Assembly (NCBI RefSeq): GCF_030253575.1
Contig: NC_080558.1
Location: 1,560,001 to 1,624,000, forward strand
From: Rhododendron vialii
Lineage: Eukaryota > Streptophyta > Magnoliopsida > Ericales > Ericaceae
Reading direction: 5' to 3'
Length of the DNA stretch: 64,000 bases
Below, piece by piece: positions 14,150-26,200 of this stretch. The notes beneath the pieces are model-generated. The model ran no database searches. It had not been told where the DNA came from and saw nothing but the letters and a program-made list of their open reading frames with translations. The position numbers and the translations under genes are program-made. Positions within the stretch are counted from its first letter, which is position 1. Each line of letters begins with the position of its first letter.

Positions 14150-15871
14150 ATGGCCAAGGCAAGCAGTTCCTCCTCCTCCTCCTCCTCATCAAGCTCTAAA
14201 ACCACGACAGGCAAGACATTATCAGGTTTGGGAAAGCTAATCAAGGTGCTTCCCACCGGAACCGTCTTCCTGTTTCAGTTCCTCAGCCCTGTCCTGACCA
14301 ACGACGGCGACTGCAAAAACAACATCAACAAGTACTTGTCTGCAGCACTGTTGGGTGTTTGTGGCCTTTCTTGCTTTTTCTCCACCTTCACTGATAGCTA
14401 CGAGGCCTCCGGAACCACTCACTATGGTATTGTGTGTCAATGCTCGAACTTATTACTAGATTCTTTAATTTATCTGACAGAGTTTGTTTGTTTGTTTGAC
14501 GTAACTAATACTTTAAAGGATATATATATAACTTGATATCCCATGGAATTATTAGAAAATGATATTAACAATACCATACCCATTATTATATATATAGCAG
14601 ACGCTATGTGAGATTATATACCCGATGTAATTTTAATTCGGTTTGTAAGTATTTTAACCAAACACTGGATTTGTGGTCTTCTCAAATAAATAGCCAATTC
14701 AATGCTCATATCTAGTCAAATACACATACATGGGTGCCTTACGTTATTATCTTTTAATGGAGTTTTAAGATTTATTATCTGTTGTCGGATTGCTTTTTCA
14801 CTATCTCTCCTAAAATTAATTGGTGGTAGGAAGGGCTTCAATTAAATTTTTTATGACATTCGATATCACATCCGCAAATCTCTTTTTAGAGCGGTCGCAG
14901 AGAGTGGTATTGTGTAACCAAATCTATGGGGGCATTTCGAGCCCAACATCTGCAAAACACCTAGTTATTTATGTTGTCCATCAACGATCAAAAATCAAGT
15001 TTTTGTTATTATCACACAGAGCTTTACAATTTTCAATATCATTTACGCAGAAAACGCTTAAAAATAAAAATAAAAATGTGTGATTTTCTCAATTGTTAGG
15101 GCATGGTAAATAACCCCAGTGCTTCCTTATGTATTTATCTTCAATTTTAGAAGACATGACTTTTGTGAAATAATAGCTACAACCATGCAAATATCGGACC
15201 ACAAACTATTCGCAAGCTGACGATAAAAAAAAAACTAATCAACATACTAAATCTGCAAATCTCTCTCTCTCTCTCTCTCTCAAGGTAAAAATGTTCATTT
15301 GAATCGACACACGCCATAACTACAGAATAGTTCTCCTAACGCCAATGTTACTAACCATTCCGTTAAGATTTTTATTTTGTAAATACTTATTTTTCACTTT
15401 ACGAGGCAAGCCATTATTTCACAATAAATACTTATTTTCTTAGCAGAACGGGACCTTACTTACGAATTGTTTCTTTATTATTCTTCAATGATTCCCACGA
15501 TTTTGAACTTCTTAATTTTCTTGCGTGTTATCGATTAATTTGATGTCTATATTTCCAAAACAGGTATTGCAACCCTAACGGGTCTGTGGCCAAGCTCTGG
15601 TACGTCGGTGAACTTATCCTCATATAAGCTCAAGTTTGCGGACTTTGTTCATGCGTTTTTTTCCCTGATGGTATTCGCCGTGGTTTCTCTCTTGGATAAA
15701 AACATAAAGGAATGCTTCTATCCGTCTTTCAATTCTGCGTTTCTACTCCAGGCTTTGCCCCCTGTTATCGGTACCATTTCCGGAGCGTTGTTTGCCTTGT
15801 TCCCATACACCCGCCATGGGATTGGGTACCCTTCGAGCTCAAGCTCGTCTTCGAGTAGCTCCACTGCCTAG
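14150..15871 (+). CDS. DMP: DMP (DUF679) membrane protein
   Basis: Two exons, 14150-14426 and 15564-15871, joined through a split Gly codon with GT-AG borders. They encode 194 aa, close to the usual DMP length. The body starts [19 protein letters not shown] and has four hydrophobic segments, at about residues 36-50, 62-82, 120-140 and 150-175. Family hallmarks are [37 protein letters not shown] and [14 protein letters not shown]. DMPs are plant membrane proteins of the ER, tonoplast or plasma membrane, linked in Arabidopsis to senescence-related membrane remodelling and, for DMP8/9, gamete fusion. The sequence does not tell which member this is. Oddities: a 1.1-kb intron, although many DMP genes as I recall lack introns, and serine runs at both termini (about 12 Ser from residue 5 and about 10 near the C-terminus). 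The start is the first in-frame ATG. Function of this copy is inferred only from family. Confidence 0.9.
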
Positions 15872-16285
15872 TTTGGATGGCTCAAATCTTGACGGAACCG
15901 GCATGTAACTTGTCCCGCAAGGAATCGCCTGAAGAAATGAAAATCTACTTGATTTTCAATCATATATATTATTTTAACCTTTGAAATGGAAATATGTAAA
16001 TTAAGCAGGCGCTAAATCTCCACCGTCCATTGTTTAAGCATCAATTCGTAAGAAAAGAGAACGTTGAATTATAATAATAAATATCTTATTACTGGGTATT
16101 TGATTCGAAATATACTTCGATCACTTATTCGCAGTACTAAAGATTGTGAGCATCCAAAAATGATATCTCTCCCGGAGTTCGTATGATGTATTCTTATGGA
16201 AGTTAGATGGAAGGGTGATTTGTTTATTTTGGTCTTGTTTGAATTGTTTGGCAGTGCATTTTGTAATCAGGTTTGGTTTTTTTAT
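15872..16285. other. 3' flank of the DMP gene
   Basis: AT-rich sequence after the DMP stop codon. It presumably contains the 3'UTR. I see no other feature. Confidence 0.4.
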
Positions 16286-16615
16286 GTTTTTTTTTTCTTC
16301 GGAAAACGAAACATTTTATAGAACTCGAAGGAGTTACATCGAGGGAAAACACCCAAGCTTATAGAGCTTAGAGGCACCTAAAAACACAAACACATCCAAC
16401 CGAAAGTTGGATAACACACCTCAAAAAAGATTACAACTTCAATTTTCGGATAACTCTTCCACAGTGTAGTCATTGATGTCGAACTTGGCCTTCATCCATA
16501 TTGCAACCCTTGTTTTAACTACATCTCCTACTTCCCAAGCCTGTTTTGTTGAGTTGTTGAAAATGTAGTTATTCCTCATCAACCAAAGGAACCATATATA
16601 GCACTTTTGAACAAC
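16286..16615 (-). mobile_element. LINE 3' fragment
   Basis: The minus strand reads as the C-terminal part of a plant L1-type LINE reverse-transcriptase polyprotein. Recognisable are IWFLWLMRNNYIFNN and VAIWMKAKFDINDY, resembling the usual W-x-x-W-K-x-R-N-x-x-x-F-N region and its conserved tail. It ends in a 3'UTR and a T-run at 16286-16296 (poly(A) on the minus strand). It is a 5'-truncated dead copy of about 330 bp. Confidence 0.6.
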
Positions 16616-16698
16616 TTTTTAACAAACGAACCCGAGCTCAGACTCGAGTAGCTTGGTTTGTTTAGCAGCCATACTTACACCAATTAACAAAACTAATA

Positions 16699-16913
16699 CT
16701 CCCTCCGTCCCTAAATAAGTGTCCGGCGCGCAAAACTAGGCTTTATAAAACATGCATATTTTTTATTAAAAAATTTAATTTTTTAATGAATTTAATAGAA
16801 CTCATTGCTATCTATTGATTTGTGAAAAAAAAATTAATTTTTTTAATGAAACAAATGCATCTTTTTGAAGGCCTAATTTTGCGCGCCGGACACTTATTTA
16901 GGGACGGAGGGAG
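16699..16913. mobile_element. Stowaway-type MITE
   Basis: Termini CTCCCTCCGTCCCTAAATAAG and the inverse CTTATTTAGGGACGGAGGGAG, flanked by TA on both sides (16697-16698 and 16914-16915). 215 bp long, with long inverted arms including GTGTCCGGCGCGCAAAA and its complement. This is the classic Stowaway (Tc1/mariner-derived) arrangement. Confidence 0.85.
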
Positions 16914-17219
16914 TACTATTTACCCCCAAAAAAACTAATAATAGTAATGGGGCACTAGAATTTTGATAATTTAATTAAGCAATCTTGAGGGCCATTTGGC
17001 TTTAAGTTATAAAATGTATTAAAATCAAGAATTACCACATCGATTATGTGGGGAAAGGATAATACTCCCAGGCCGTTAAGCTGGTTGTAAAAATTATTAA
17101 AGTTTATTGGAAGTGGGAAAAACTAAATTTATTTATTATTTGACTGCAAAATGTGAACGAATTAAATAGATACTTCTCAACAATATTTTTCGTACTCAAT
17201 CAACAAATCATAAAAGGTA

Positions 17220-17461
17220 CTCCTTCCGTCCGGATTTAATAGTTCTTTTTGAGAGTTCGTGTCATTTTTCAATCGATTATATTTTGTAGGAGTAATTTAT
17301 AATATTTTATATAATTTTGAAAACATTGTCTTATAGAATTAATTAAGATCTATCAAACAAGATCTATATTGGATATAAAATTTATTACCAATTTAAAGAT
17401 ATAACTCATTTTTTATCCAGTTAGAATTGAATGAGGGACTATTAAATCCGGACGGAGGGAG
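17220..17461. mobile_element. Stowaway-type MITE, second family
   Basis: Starts CTCCTTCCGTCCGGATTTAAT and ends ATTAAATCCGGACGGAGGGAG, with TA duplications at 17218-17219 and 17462-17463. The interior (CTTTTTGAGAGTT, AAGATCTATCAAACAAGATC) matches the copy at 55525-55757, so both belong to one family. Confidence 0.85.
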
Positions 17462-17599
17462 TATAATAAGTTCACATTTTTGTACCCAAAAAAAGAAGAA
17501 GTTCCAATATCTTCGATCTATTAATTTATTTGTTGTTTTCATATGAAATTTGTCTTTATAATCAATTCAATCCCAGGTTACACCCTAGCTAGGAAAAGG

Positions 17600-17768
17600 G
17601 GAATGGGGGATGCTGAGCATCCTTACAAAGCGGGTGCAGAGTAGCTAATTCGGCTGTTCATCCCGGCAATCAACGATTCGGATTTCAACCAAGCAATGGA
17701 CGGTTCAGATTTGTATGCGCTCTAATTATCAACCGTTTAGCACCGCTCTACACGAAGATGCTCGGTCA
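17600..17768 (+). mobile_element. palindromic MITE family, copy 5
   Basis: Begins GGGGAATGGGGGATGCTGAGCATCC and contains GGCTGTTCATCCCGGCAATCA and GGACGGTTCAGATTTGTATG, the shared core of the family. The right end is close to CGAAGATGCTCGG. Flanking duplication not clear. Confidence 0.5.
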
Positions 17769-17779
17769 CTTGAACTTAT

Positions 17780-18317
17780 AAGAAAAATTGGATTATTAAG
17801 TTTCAACCAACACGATAGAGAAATATGACAGCCTGTATGATTTTTTTTTTTTTTTTTGGTTCGTCGGAAATTCAATTAACTAAAAAAGCAAGGTATATAT
17901 GACATCCTGTATGATTTGCTCGGCAGGTAAACAAGTTCTTGGCGGCCGACCAATTAATCCTCTTCCTTTTATTTAACTTTATTTGTCAAGATCAAGTTAA
18001 TGTCACCAAAAAAACAAATTTATGTAGAGCCAATCGATTCAACTGAATTGAAAAATGAGTATATAAAAGTCGTTGTTTTTAAAAAAAAAAATACATTAAC
18101 TAGCTATTTTATCTAATACAAAGTTCTCCACAAATCTCAATCACCTGATTAATGGAACATATATGAGCTTGTCACTCAACATTCCACTGTTGACAAATTT
18201 AGACATTTTAACCCTAGCTACCATTACCATGCACGGTGCTCATACAACTATCGGTGGTTCTCTCCGTCCATGTTCGATCCGATATTACCATTTCAGTCGC
18301 ATGATGTGATCAAATAG
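17780..18317. other. gene-free block paralogous to 8280-9140
   Basis: Shares ordered blocks with 8280-8870 (TTTATTTGTCAAGATCAA, ATATGAGCTTGTCACTCAACATTCC, TGTTGACAAATT). No gene is visible. Its downstream edge runs into the DMP fragment at 18320. Confidence 0.5.
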
Positions 18318-18319
18318 TC

Positions 18320-18370
18320 CATGGTTTTTCGCCGTGGTAGCTCTTTTGGACAAAAACACAAGGGATTGCA
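18320..18370 (+). pseudogene. fragment of a second DMP gene
   Basis: Reads WFFAVVALLDKNTRDC, a close match to [16 protein letters not shown] in exon 2 of the intact DMP gene. The nucleotide match runs over about 48 bases from GGTTTTTCGCCGTGG to GGATTGC. No exon 1 and no clear continuation are visible, so this is a broken copy of the neighbouring gene. Confidence 0.6.
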
Positions 18371-18371
18371 G

Positions 18372-19460
18372 CTTAATCATAATTTCAAACACTCCATCGC
18401 TTGCCCCCGACAAAACTGATAATAATGCAGCATTGAAGAAAGTATCTCTCCTTTTTTTTAAATATGTTTGGTGAAAAATGTAGTGAGAAAGTGGTTGTCT
18501 ATTGTTTAAAGAGAGTAAATTATTTATACCGTTTGTGTAAATATTTTTTTCCCTCCAAATCAATTACATTGCGCCGTCACGTCGCAATGTTCTATTAATT
18601 GGGACCACTCTTTTGACGACGTGGACCAATATAATTGATTTGGAGAAAATAAATGTTTACACCGCCTGTGTATATAATTTATTCTAACACTAATTGAGAT
18701 TGCTCATCAAAATACAAAAGAGACAAAATAAATTCACTCATACTTTTTATCCTATTTGTTTTGCCTTTTCACTTATTTAAACATATTAATAGAAAAAAAA
18801 AACATTATTCAATATTTGTTCTACTCTCACGCAGATGAGAGATCGCAAGGTTATCGAAAGAAACTAAAACAGGAAGATGGTTTCTACATTTGCTTCCGGC
18901 AAGACAAATTTCATTTCGAGTCCACGATCTATATACAATATGTAAATTGAGTAGATAGTGTTATAGGCAGGGTCGGCTCCAGGAATTTAGTTCAGCGATG
19001 ACAGAGACGTAAAGAATTTTTTTTATTTATTTATCCAAAGTGCTACACAACATACACATTGTATTTTGGTTAAAAATTTATTGGGCCTACGTAATTTTGT
19101 TTTATTGAACTATATTACTTACATACTCACAAATTGAAGTGACCTGGTATTTATTTGGCTATATTTGGCAACGGAAGAGTAATTCAGTGCTGACGTCCTA
19201 AAGAAAAATCAAATTGCATGTAACAAAAACACAAGATTTTAGTTTATTTTTTAAGTATTGGGGGTTTGTTTGAACCCCTCGATAGTGCCGCCCATGGTTA
19301 TAGGAGTAATATCCTATCCATAAAATATCATAATCATATCAAAAGTGGGTTCGTTTGAACCCCTCGATAGTGCCGCCTATGGTTATAGGAGTAATATCCT
19401 ATCCATAAAATATCGTAATCATATCATAAAATATCGTAATCATATCAAAAGTGGATGTTT

Positions 19461-19509
<49 letters not shown>

Positions 19510-20254
19510 GGGGGGGTCACATAAGGGGAACCTTAAAGTTAGCAAGGAAAATGTGAGAGAGAGAGAGAGAGGGAGACGTCAAATAAGGGGAACCTTAAAG
19601 TTAGCAAGGAAAATGTGAAATCCAAAACTCAACTCAACTGATGTATGTGAAATCTTCTGGGGCAATTTTTAAAACCATTTGAAACCCTACACTCAGATAC
19701 TAGTGTGTTGTGTAATTTTCACAATCTCCCCATACAACAACATCATCAAAGCAAAAATAGTTGTCAACTCGATTGCATATATTCTGAAATGAGAGAAGTA
19801 TATACTCCATTATTCTTGGAAAAACCATTAAAAAATTGTGCTATAAATCTTCAAATACCCTTGTTTAGCTCTTCCCAAGAGAGAACTTTTTAAGCAAATT
19901 GATAAGTACGCCATCGAAAATCAACGTCTGACTCAGATAAATATCACTGATACTAAATGCAAAACACGTGTGGAAAGAGAGAAGACTCCCTTTCAGATAT
20001 GGAGGACTGAAGAAGAGATTTGCGTTCACGCCAAAAAGGTTGTTTCACATCATATTGGACCAAAAATAGTTCTTTATAAGCATGTTACAAAAATATCCAA
20101 CACGCACAAATTCTAATATCCTCTTGTCTACAAGAGTGCAAGGACAATCATTTTCCCTTATTGATTTTTAACACATTGTTATTTATTTGAAACAACAACA
20201 GAATGCAAAAACATGTGCAATACGGTACCCCTTCACTCATGAACCTATAGTTCT
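18372..20254. other. gene-free stretch with local duplications
   Basis: No gene. It contains a duplicated block at 19262-19440 (TTTGAACCCCTCGATAGTGCCGCC twice), a GA tract running into 18 consecutive G (19464-19516), and a second duplicated phrase, GGGGAACCTTAAAGTTAGCAA, at about 19523 and 19586. Confidence 0.6.
19464..19516. repeat. GA tract followed by an 18-base G run
   Basis: GA repeats from 19464 are followed directly by 18 G (19499-19516). G runs of this length are rare and unstable. The duplicated sequences on either side suggest slippage or local rearrangement. Confidence 0.9.
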
Positions 20255-23200
20255 TCATCCCGCGGCAACTTGAGCTGCAGCTAACCTAGCAATAGGCACC
20301 CTGTGAAGAAAACCACAATTAGAAACACAACCGAAGCCGAAGGGCACGTTTAATTGCCGGACAACTTTGAGAGGATCGAAAAAAAAGTGAGGGTTTTTTT
20401 TTCACCCTCAAAATGAGATAACAGGAGGAAGAATCCATATATGAACATAATGAAGAGGGAAGGGACTGGCTAATACAGCTTATAACAGGCAGTTTGTAAT
20501 GTGAGAAAGAAAATGTTGTGATTTCTCAAAGCGATGAGATCATAGAGAAACAAAATGGACCGATAAAGATTCATCTTTTTTCTTGATTTCTCATTCTTTC
20601 TCACTATTTCTCATCTCACTTAATTACTAGTTATTAAAGTGAAAGAACTGCCCTTTTTCTTTTTCTTTTCCCCTCACCCTTTTTCACCATCCCGAGGGGC
20701 TGTAAGGTCCTAAAAGGGTGGGCTTATTGTCCAGAGCTGAGAGCTCATAAGTTGGCTACAAAGACAAGGCCAACGAGACCAATGCTGTCTTCATGTTTAC
20801 TCATCCTATTCTAGGTGGATTTGTATCGAACATGCCAAGAGTTAATCTTACAGGACAATGTCAAATTCAACATGCAGGACAATCCTACCTGAATGGAGAA
20901 CACGAAACGTAGTCCAGACCAGCCTCTGCAAAGAACGCAATGGATGAAGGCTCTCCACCGTGCTCTCCACATATTCCGACCTGTTTTGCCAATCAGTCAT
21001 CGATCAAAATAGAGAACAAGAGCTTAAAAGCTTGAAACCTTGACCGTAAACGTAAAGAAAAAGATGACAAAGTTAAATGAAGAACCAAAATCTATTTCTA
21101 CCCATCTCCCTACCATTTTCTTTCCTCTTGGTAAACCCTTCAACAAATCCCTCATTCAAGCACAGCCCTGCTGCCTTGGTCTCTTGGCAGGCGGTGAACT
21201 TTGAAGGAGTAAAAAACTGAGGGTACGCTCCCATAGCTTATATCCTTGTTTCCTAACTTTCATCTGCCACTTCTCAATTAGAAGGAGGCAGAAATTCTAG
21301 GTTGCATTTGGATTAACGGATTTCAGTTGAATCTATTTCATCTTTATAAATTTGTTAAGATATGAAAAGGTTAGCAATGAAGTAGAGGTAGGGGAGATGT
21401 ACTTCATTGCACCGTTTTTGCAACAAGAAATATATCAAATCAACACAACTACACGATATAAGAAACCCGCGAATACATCAATGTGTGTGTAGTCATCTAA
21501 GAGACCAATTGTCGATTCCATGTTCAAGGTAAAACCTAGTTGATACTATGTCATGTGATAGTAAGGAATGTGTAACCTATCGTGAAGGTAGGATCAGAAC
21601 AAAGAAACTCGCCTTCAAGCTTGGCCTAGCACCACGACCTTTTTCTATGGCGATCTTGACAAGCTGGCCCACTCCTTTCTGATCAAGAACCTGATCGAAC
21701 AAGATAATTTTTTTATTACTTGGTTCACGTGTGAAAATCTAGTCGGTAAACTAAAGAAACACTTCTTTAAATTGGACATGCATTTGATTTAACAGACCTC
21801 AAATGGATCTCTTTGGAGGATGCCTTTGGCTAGGTATATTGGGAGAAACTTGCCAACATCGTCTCTACTGTAACCAAATGTCATTTGCGTGAGATCATTC
21901 GTCCCAAAGGAGAAGAACTCGGCTTCCCTTGCAATCTACCAAAGCCAGCCACAGAACTTGAGAGAATGTATTGAAAATTTGGAATAATCCTCAACATAAA
22001 TAAAGCTCAAGGAGGAACATTTTAGGAAGAAATTTCTGGAATTAGTCCGCCGAATTAAGCTGTAAGTCTGTAACAATACCTCGTCTGCAATCAGGGTGGC
22101 TCTAGGAACCTCAATCATAGTCCCTATGCTAAAGCTCAAGGAGGATCCCATCTCGGCGAACACTTTTTTGGCTACACTACGAATTATACTCGCTTGATGT
22201 TGTAGTTCCTGCCAAAAAGCCAAAATCAAGGAGGATAGTGTACTCAAAAGTAAAAATAAGAAATTTCGTAAACTTATTCTTAAGGGTTAGATAAGGCAGT
22301 TGAGGAAATTAAACTAGGATTTTATTCTTCTGCTGGGAGAGAAAGGATTCTATGATTCTAAGTGCCAATTTTAGGAATAAATGCCATGCCAAAAAAATAG
22401 GAATAAAGAGCCTTGTTTTCTCCCTATGATAGACCAGTAAACATAAGATTCTGAAATATGTTGATGGGGGAAAATCGAGACTCATGCCTGAGGTGTTCCG
22501 ACGAGGGGAACCATAATCTCAGGAAGAACGGTAACACCCGTCTTGCCTAAAGTGACAGCAGCCTGAAAGATTGCACGGACCTGCATTTCAGTTAGCTCCG
22601 GGTATGATATCCCTAGCCTGTAGAGTGTGGACAACACATAAAAATCAAAAATCAGTAACAAATATTTGTTCCATTAAAAAAAAAAAGAACTATTTGTTCT
22701 ACTGGTATCTGCAAAATTATTGTAGAGCAATTTGGAAATTTAAGCAAACGTTGTGCATCATCTGACCTGCAGCCTCGAAAACCAAGCATGGGATTCACCT
22801 CGGATAAATTTTCAATCCTTGAATAAACTTCATCTTCAGTCACACCAGTTTCTTTAGTTAGTTCACTGACTATGTCTTGCAGGTCACCTTCTGGTAGAAA
22901 TTCATGGAGTGGAGGGTCTAAAAGTCGTACTGTCACCGGTAAACCTGCAAATGATTCGTGTAAATTCAGAATGCTTAGTTTACTGGAAAATAAACAAAAC
23001 CTACAAACAAATTACTACATATTACATGCAGTCAAAACCAAGCTACCAATTATGTATCAAGAATGCCAATAGATGTAATTCGCTTATTCAGGAGAGGAAA
23101 GTACCATCCATTGCACGAAATATGCCCTCAAAGTCAGATCTTTGGAAAGGCAACAACACATCTAGAGCTTCCTTCCTCTGTTCAGATGTCACAGCCATTA

Positions 23201-26200
23201 TCATCTTTCTCACAGCCTTTATCCTCTCATCTGATGCAAAGAACTGAAGCACCCAAACAAATGAAAAGCTGAAGAGATGTAAAGACTAATGGCTTTTTAT
23301 CTAGCAATTCCCTCATTTTGTCGTTCTTAGTTTCTATGTGATATTGTAAGCATTTAATCTTCTCACAATATGTATAGACTCTGTGGAGTCGTAGAAGAGG
23401 AAGAAAGTAAACTGGCCGTTACCATATGCTCTGTCCTACAGAGGCCAATTCCTTCAGCACCATTGTTTCTTGCTGTTTGTGCATCTTCAGGTGTGTCGGC
23501 GTTTGCCATGACCTGTACCAAATAACATTACTAATCAATTCCCAAATTTTCACCATTGTATGTACAGTTTTCGCCGAACACCAAAGTAGTTCTGTGGGTA
23601 TGGCTGGGAGGTGCGATTGTTGGTGTAAGAGATGGATTCATCTGGTTCTCATTTCAAGAACAGACAAGTAAAATACACATATTTCTAAGGTAAGACAGTG
23701 TTAGAATGTGTCATGAAGCATTTCATGCATACTAAATGTGAGTGAAAGACGGATTTATCTAGTTCTCATTTTAAGAACACGGTGACAAATTGTTTTTTTA
23801 TATTTCTTGGGGTAAAACTCTGTTAGAAGTGTCATACAGCATTTTATGCATAATAAATGTCCAACTAAACAAGTCGTACACATATCCCATACACCCAAGC
23901 ATTACTACATGAATTGCATAAACAATCCCAATAATGGCACTCCGTTTTCTTCCACTTTTTCTACTCCAAGGCAAAGATTAGAATCAAGGACCTAATGATA
24001 CAACTTTAAACCCACATAAAGTATCTATCTTTGATAGTTTTGTCATCATCCAACTATTCTACAGGACCTTTGTTCATTAAGAGATGTCCATGTAACATTT
24101 AAATTCAAACAACAAATGCAGCAAGGACAAACATCTATATAACACGAATGGATGCAGCACCTTGAGCTGCCTTAATTTGTCCGCCCAAGACATGAAAGTC
24201 TCCAAATCACCACTTAGAGCCGGAGGAGAGAGCGGCTGTTTACCCATTATCACTTCACCCGTAGATCCATTTAGTGAAATCCATTCACCTTCCCCAATAA
24301 CCTTGTCTCCAATGACAACAACCTGCACAAAAAGAGATTGGAGGTTAAAAAACCAACAATGGAACCACTAAAATTATTCAAAGTCTACCTTGTCGGAATC
24401 ATTGACTCGAATACCAGCACAACCTGCAATGCAACACTTTCCCCACCCACGGGCTACAACAGCCGCATGAGATGTCATGCCTCCTCTAGCTGTCAATATC
24501 CCAGCAGCCGCATGCATGCCTCCAACATCCTCTGGACTGGTTTCTGTCCGCACCTTCAACAACACACAATTGCCAAATACTTGTTAAGTTCATCTAGGTT
24601 TTAAAAGTCTACTGGTACTTTCCTAGCAAAAACGAAAATCTTTCCTATTTATAAGAAATACCAACCCTTCTTTTACAAAATTAAGAAATAAGCCAGAAAA
24701 AATAAGAGCGACTTTCTTAGGACTCGATAGGCTATCCCCAGTACCCCAACCCTTCTTCACCTTTTCTTTCATCAGATTTTAAAAGAATGCTGGTTAAAAT
24801 CTTGATTTGATACTCAACACTCCAACCTTACCGTTTTCTTTTCATCAAATCTTTTAAAAGAATTGCCATTTCCATTTGATAATTACACAAAATGTTATTT
24901 ATAACTTATAACATATTTTCAGGCTTATCGATTGATTCATTCCAATCCTAATATTGATGAAAATTTTGCTTTTTCATTCATTTGGTATAGAAAAGGAAAA
25001 AGTTTGGAGCGAACTTTCGCTTCTTTCACCAAATCAAATTTGATAACAGGCTTGATGAAGGGTTGGAGATGCCCTTACATGAGTCACATCTACATGATGG
25101 ATTGAGCACATAGAAATGTAATACCAAAGAAGTTCTTCCAACTAAATGTATAATGATATGAAGTAAAACAACCTAAGAGCTAGAGATGCATTGTCCAGCA
25201 GCTTAAACCTCAAAAACAAAAGCTGAATGAGGACTAACGGGGTGTACCAAGATAACACTCTTTCCTTGTGCATGCCATGCTTCAGCATCATCAGCACTGA
25301 AAACAACCTGGCCCACTGCTGCTCCAGGAGATGCAGGCAACCCCTTGGCAATCACTTTGTCTTTGTAGGCAGATGAATCATCAAACTATTCCCAACAGTT
25401 ACGTAATGACATTAGATAGACCATATGTACTTAGACACCCCACCCCCCCCCCCCCCCCAATAATTGATCGCAAAAAATAATTGGAACTTCGAAGAAACTA
25501 TCATTAGTCGATTTATAGACCTGAGGATGAAGAAGTTGGTCAATATGCTGTGGCTCCACCATCTTAATCGCAGTTCGAGTATCAACAAGCCCTTCGTTAA
25601 CCATATCTACAGCAATCTTTACTGCACATGCTCCTGTACGCTTGCCTGTCCGGCATTGCAACATCCAAAGCTTACTTTCTTGGACAGTGAATTCTATATC
25701 CTGCACTGGCCGCAAATGCATGTTGTGACAATCAGAATTTTCAACCAAATCGAAAGTCCTTGAAAATCTAGACAAACTATACTTCCCACTAAAACCTAAG
25801 AATAAATTAGATCAAAGTAATGAGAATCTAAGAAATTGAGGAGCAAAAATTTTGAAAAATGGAAGAACACTCTTACCATCATATCTTTGTAATGTCCCTC
25901 CAAAATTTCACAATTCTCCACAAGCTCCTTGTAAGCTTCGGGCATGTAACTTTTCATGGCATCCAAGTTCTCTGGTGTTCGAATTCCAGCTACTACATCC
26001 TCTCCCTATCAAAAGGCATTAATAAATGATATCTTAAGTGTAAAGTAGACGTCAATAATCAAACATGGTTTGCTTTTTTAAGACCTGAGCGTTTGCTAAA
26101 AACTCCCCATACAGCTTCTTTTCACCAGTGCTTGGGTTCCTAGTGAAGAGGACCCCTGTCCCTGAAGTGTTTCCCATGTTCCCAAACACCATGCACTGAA

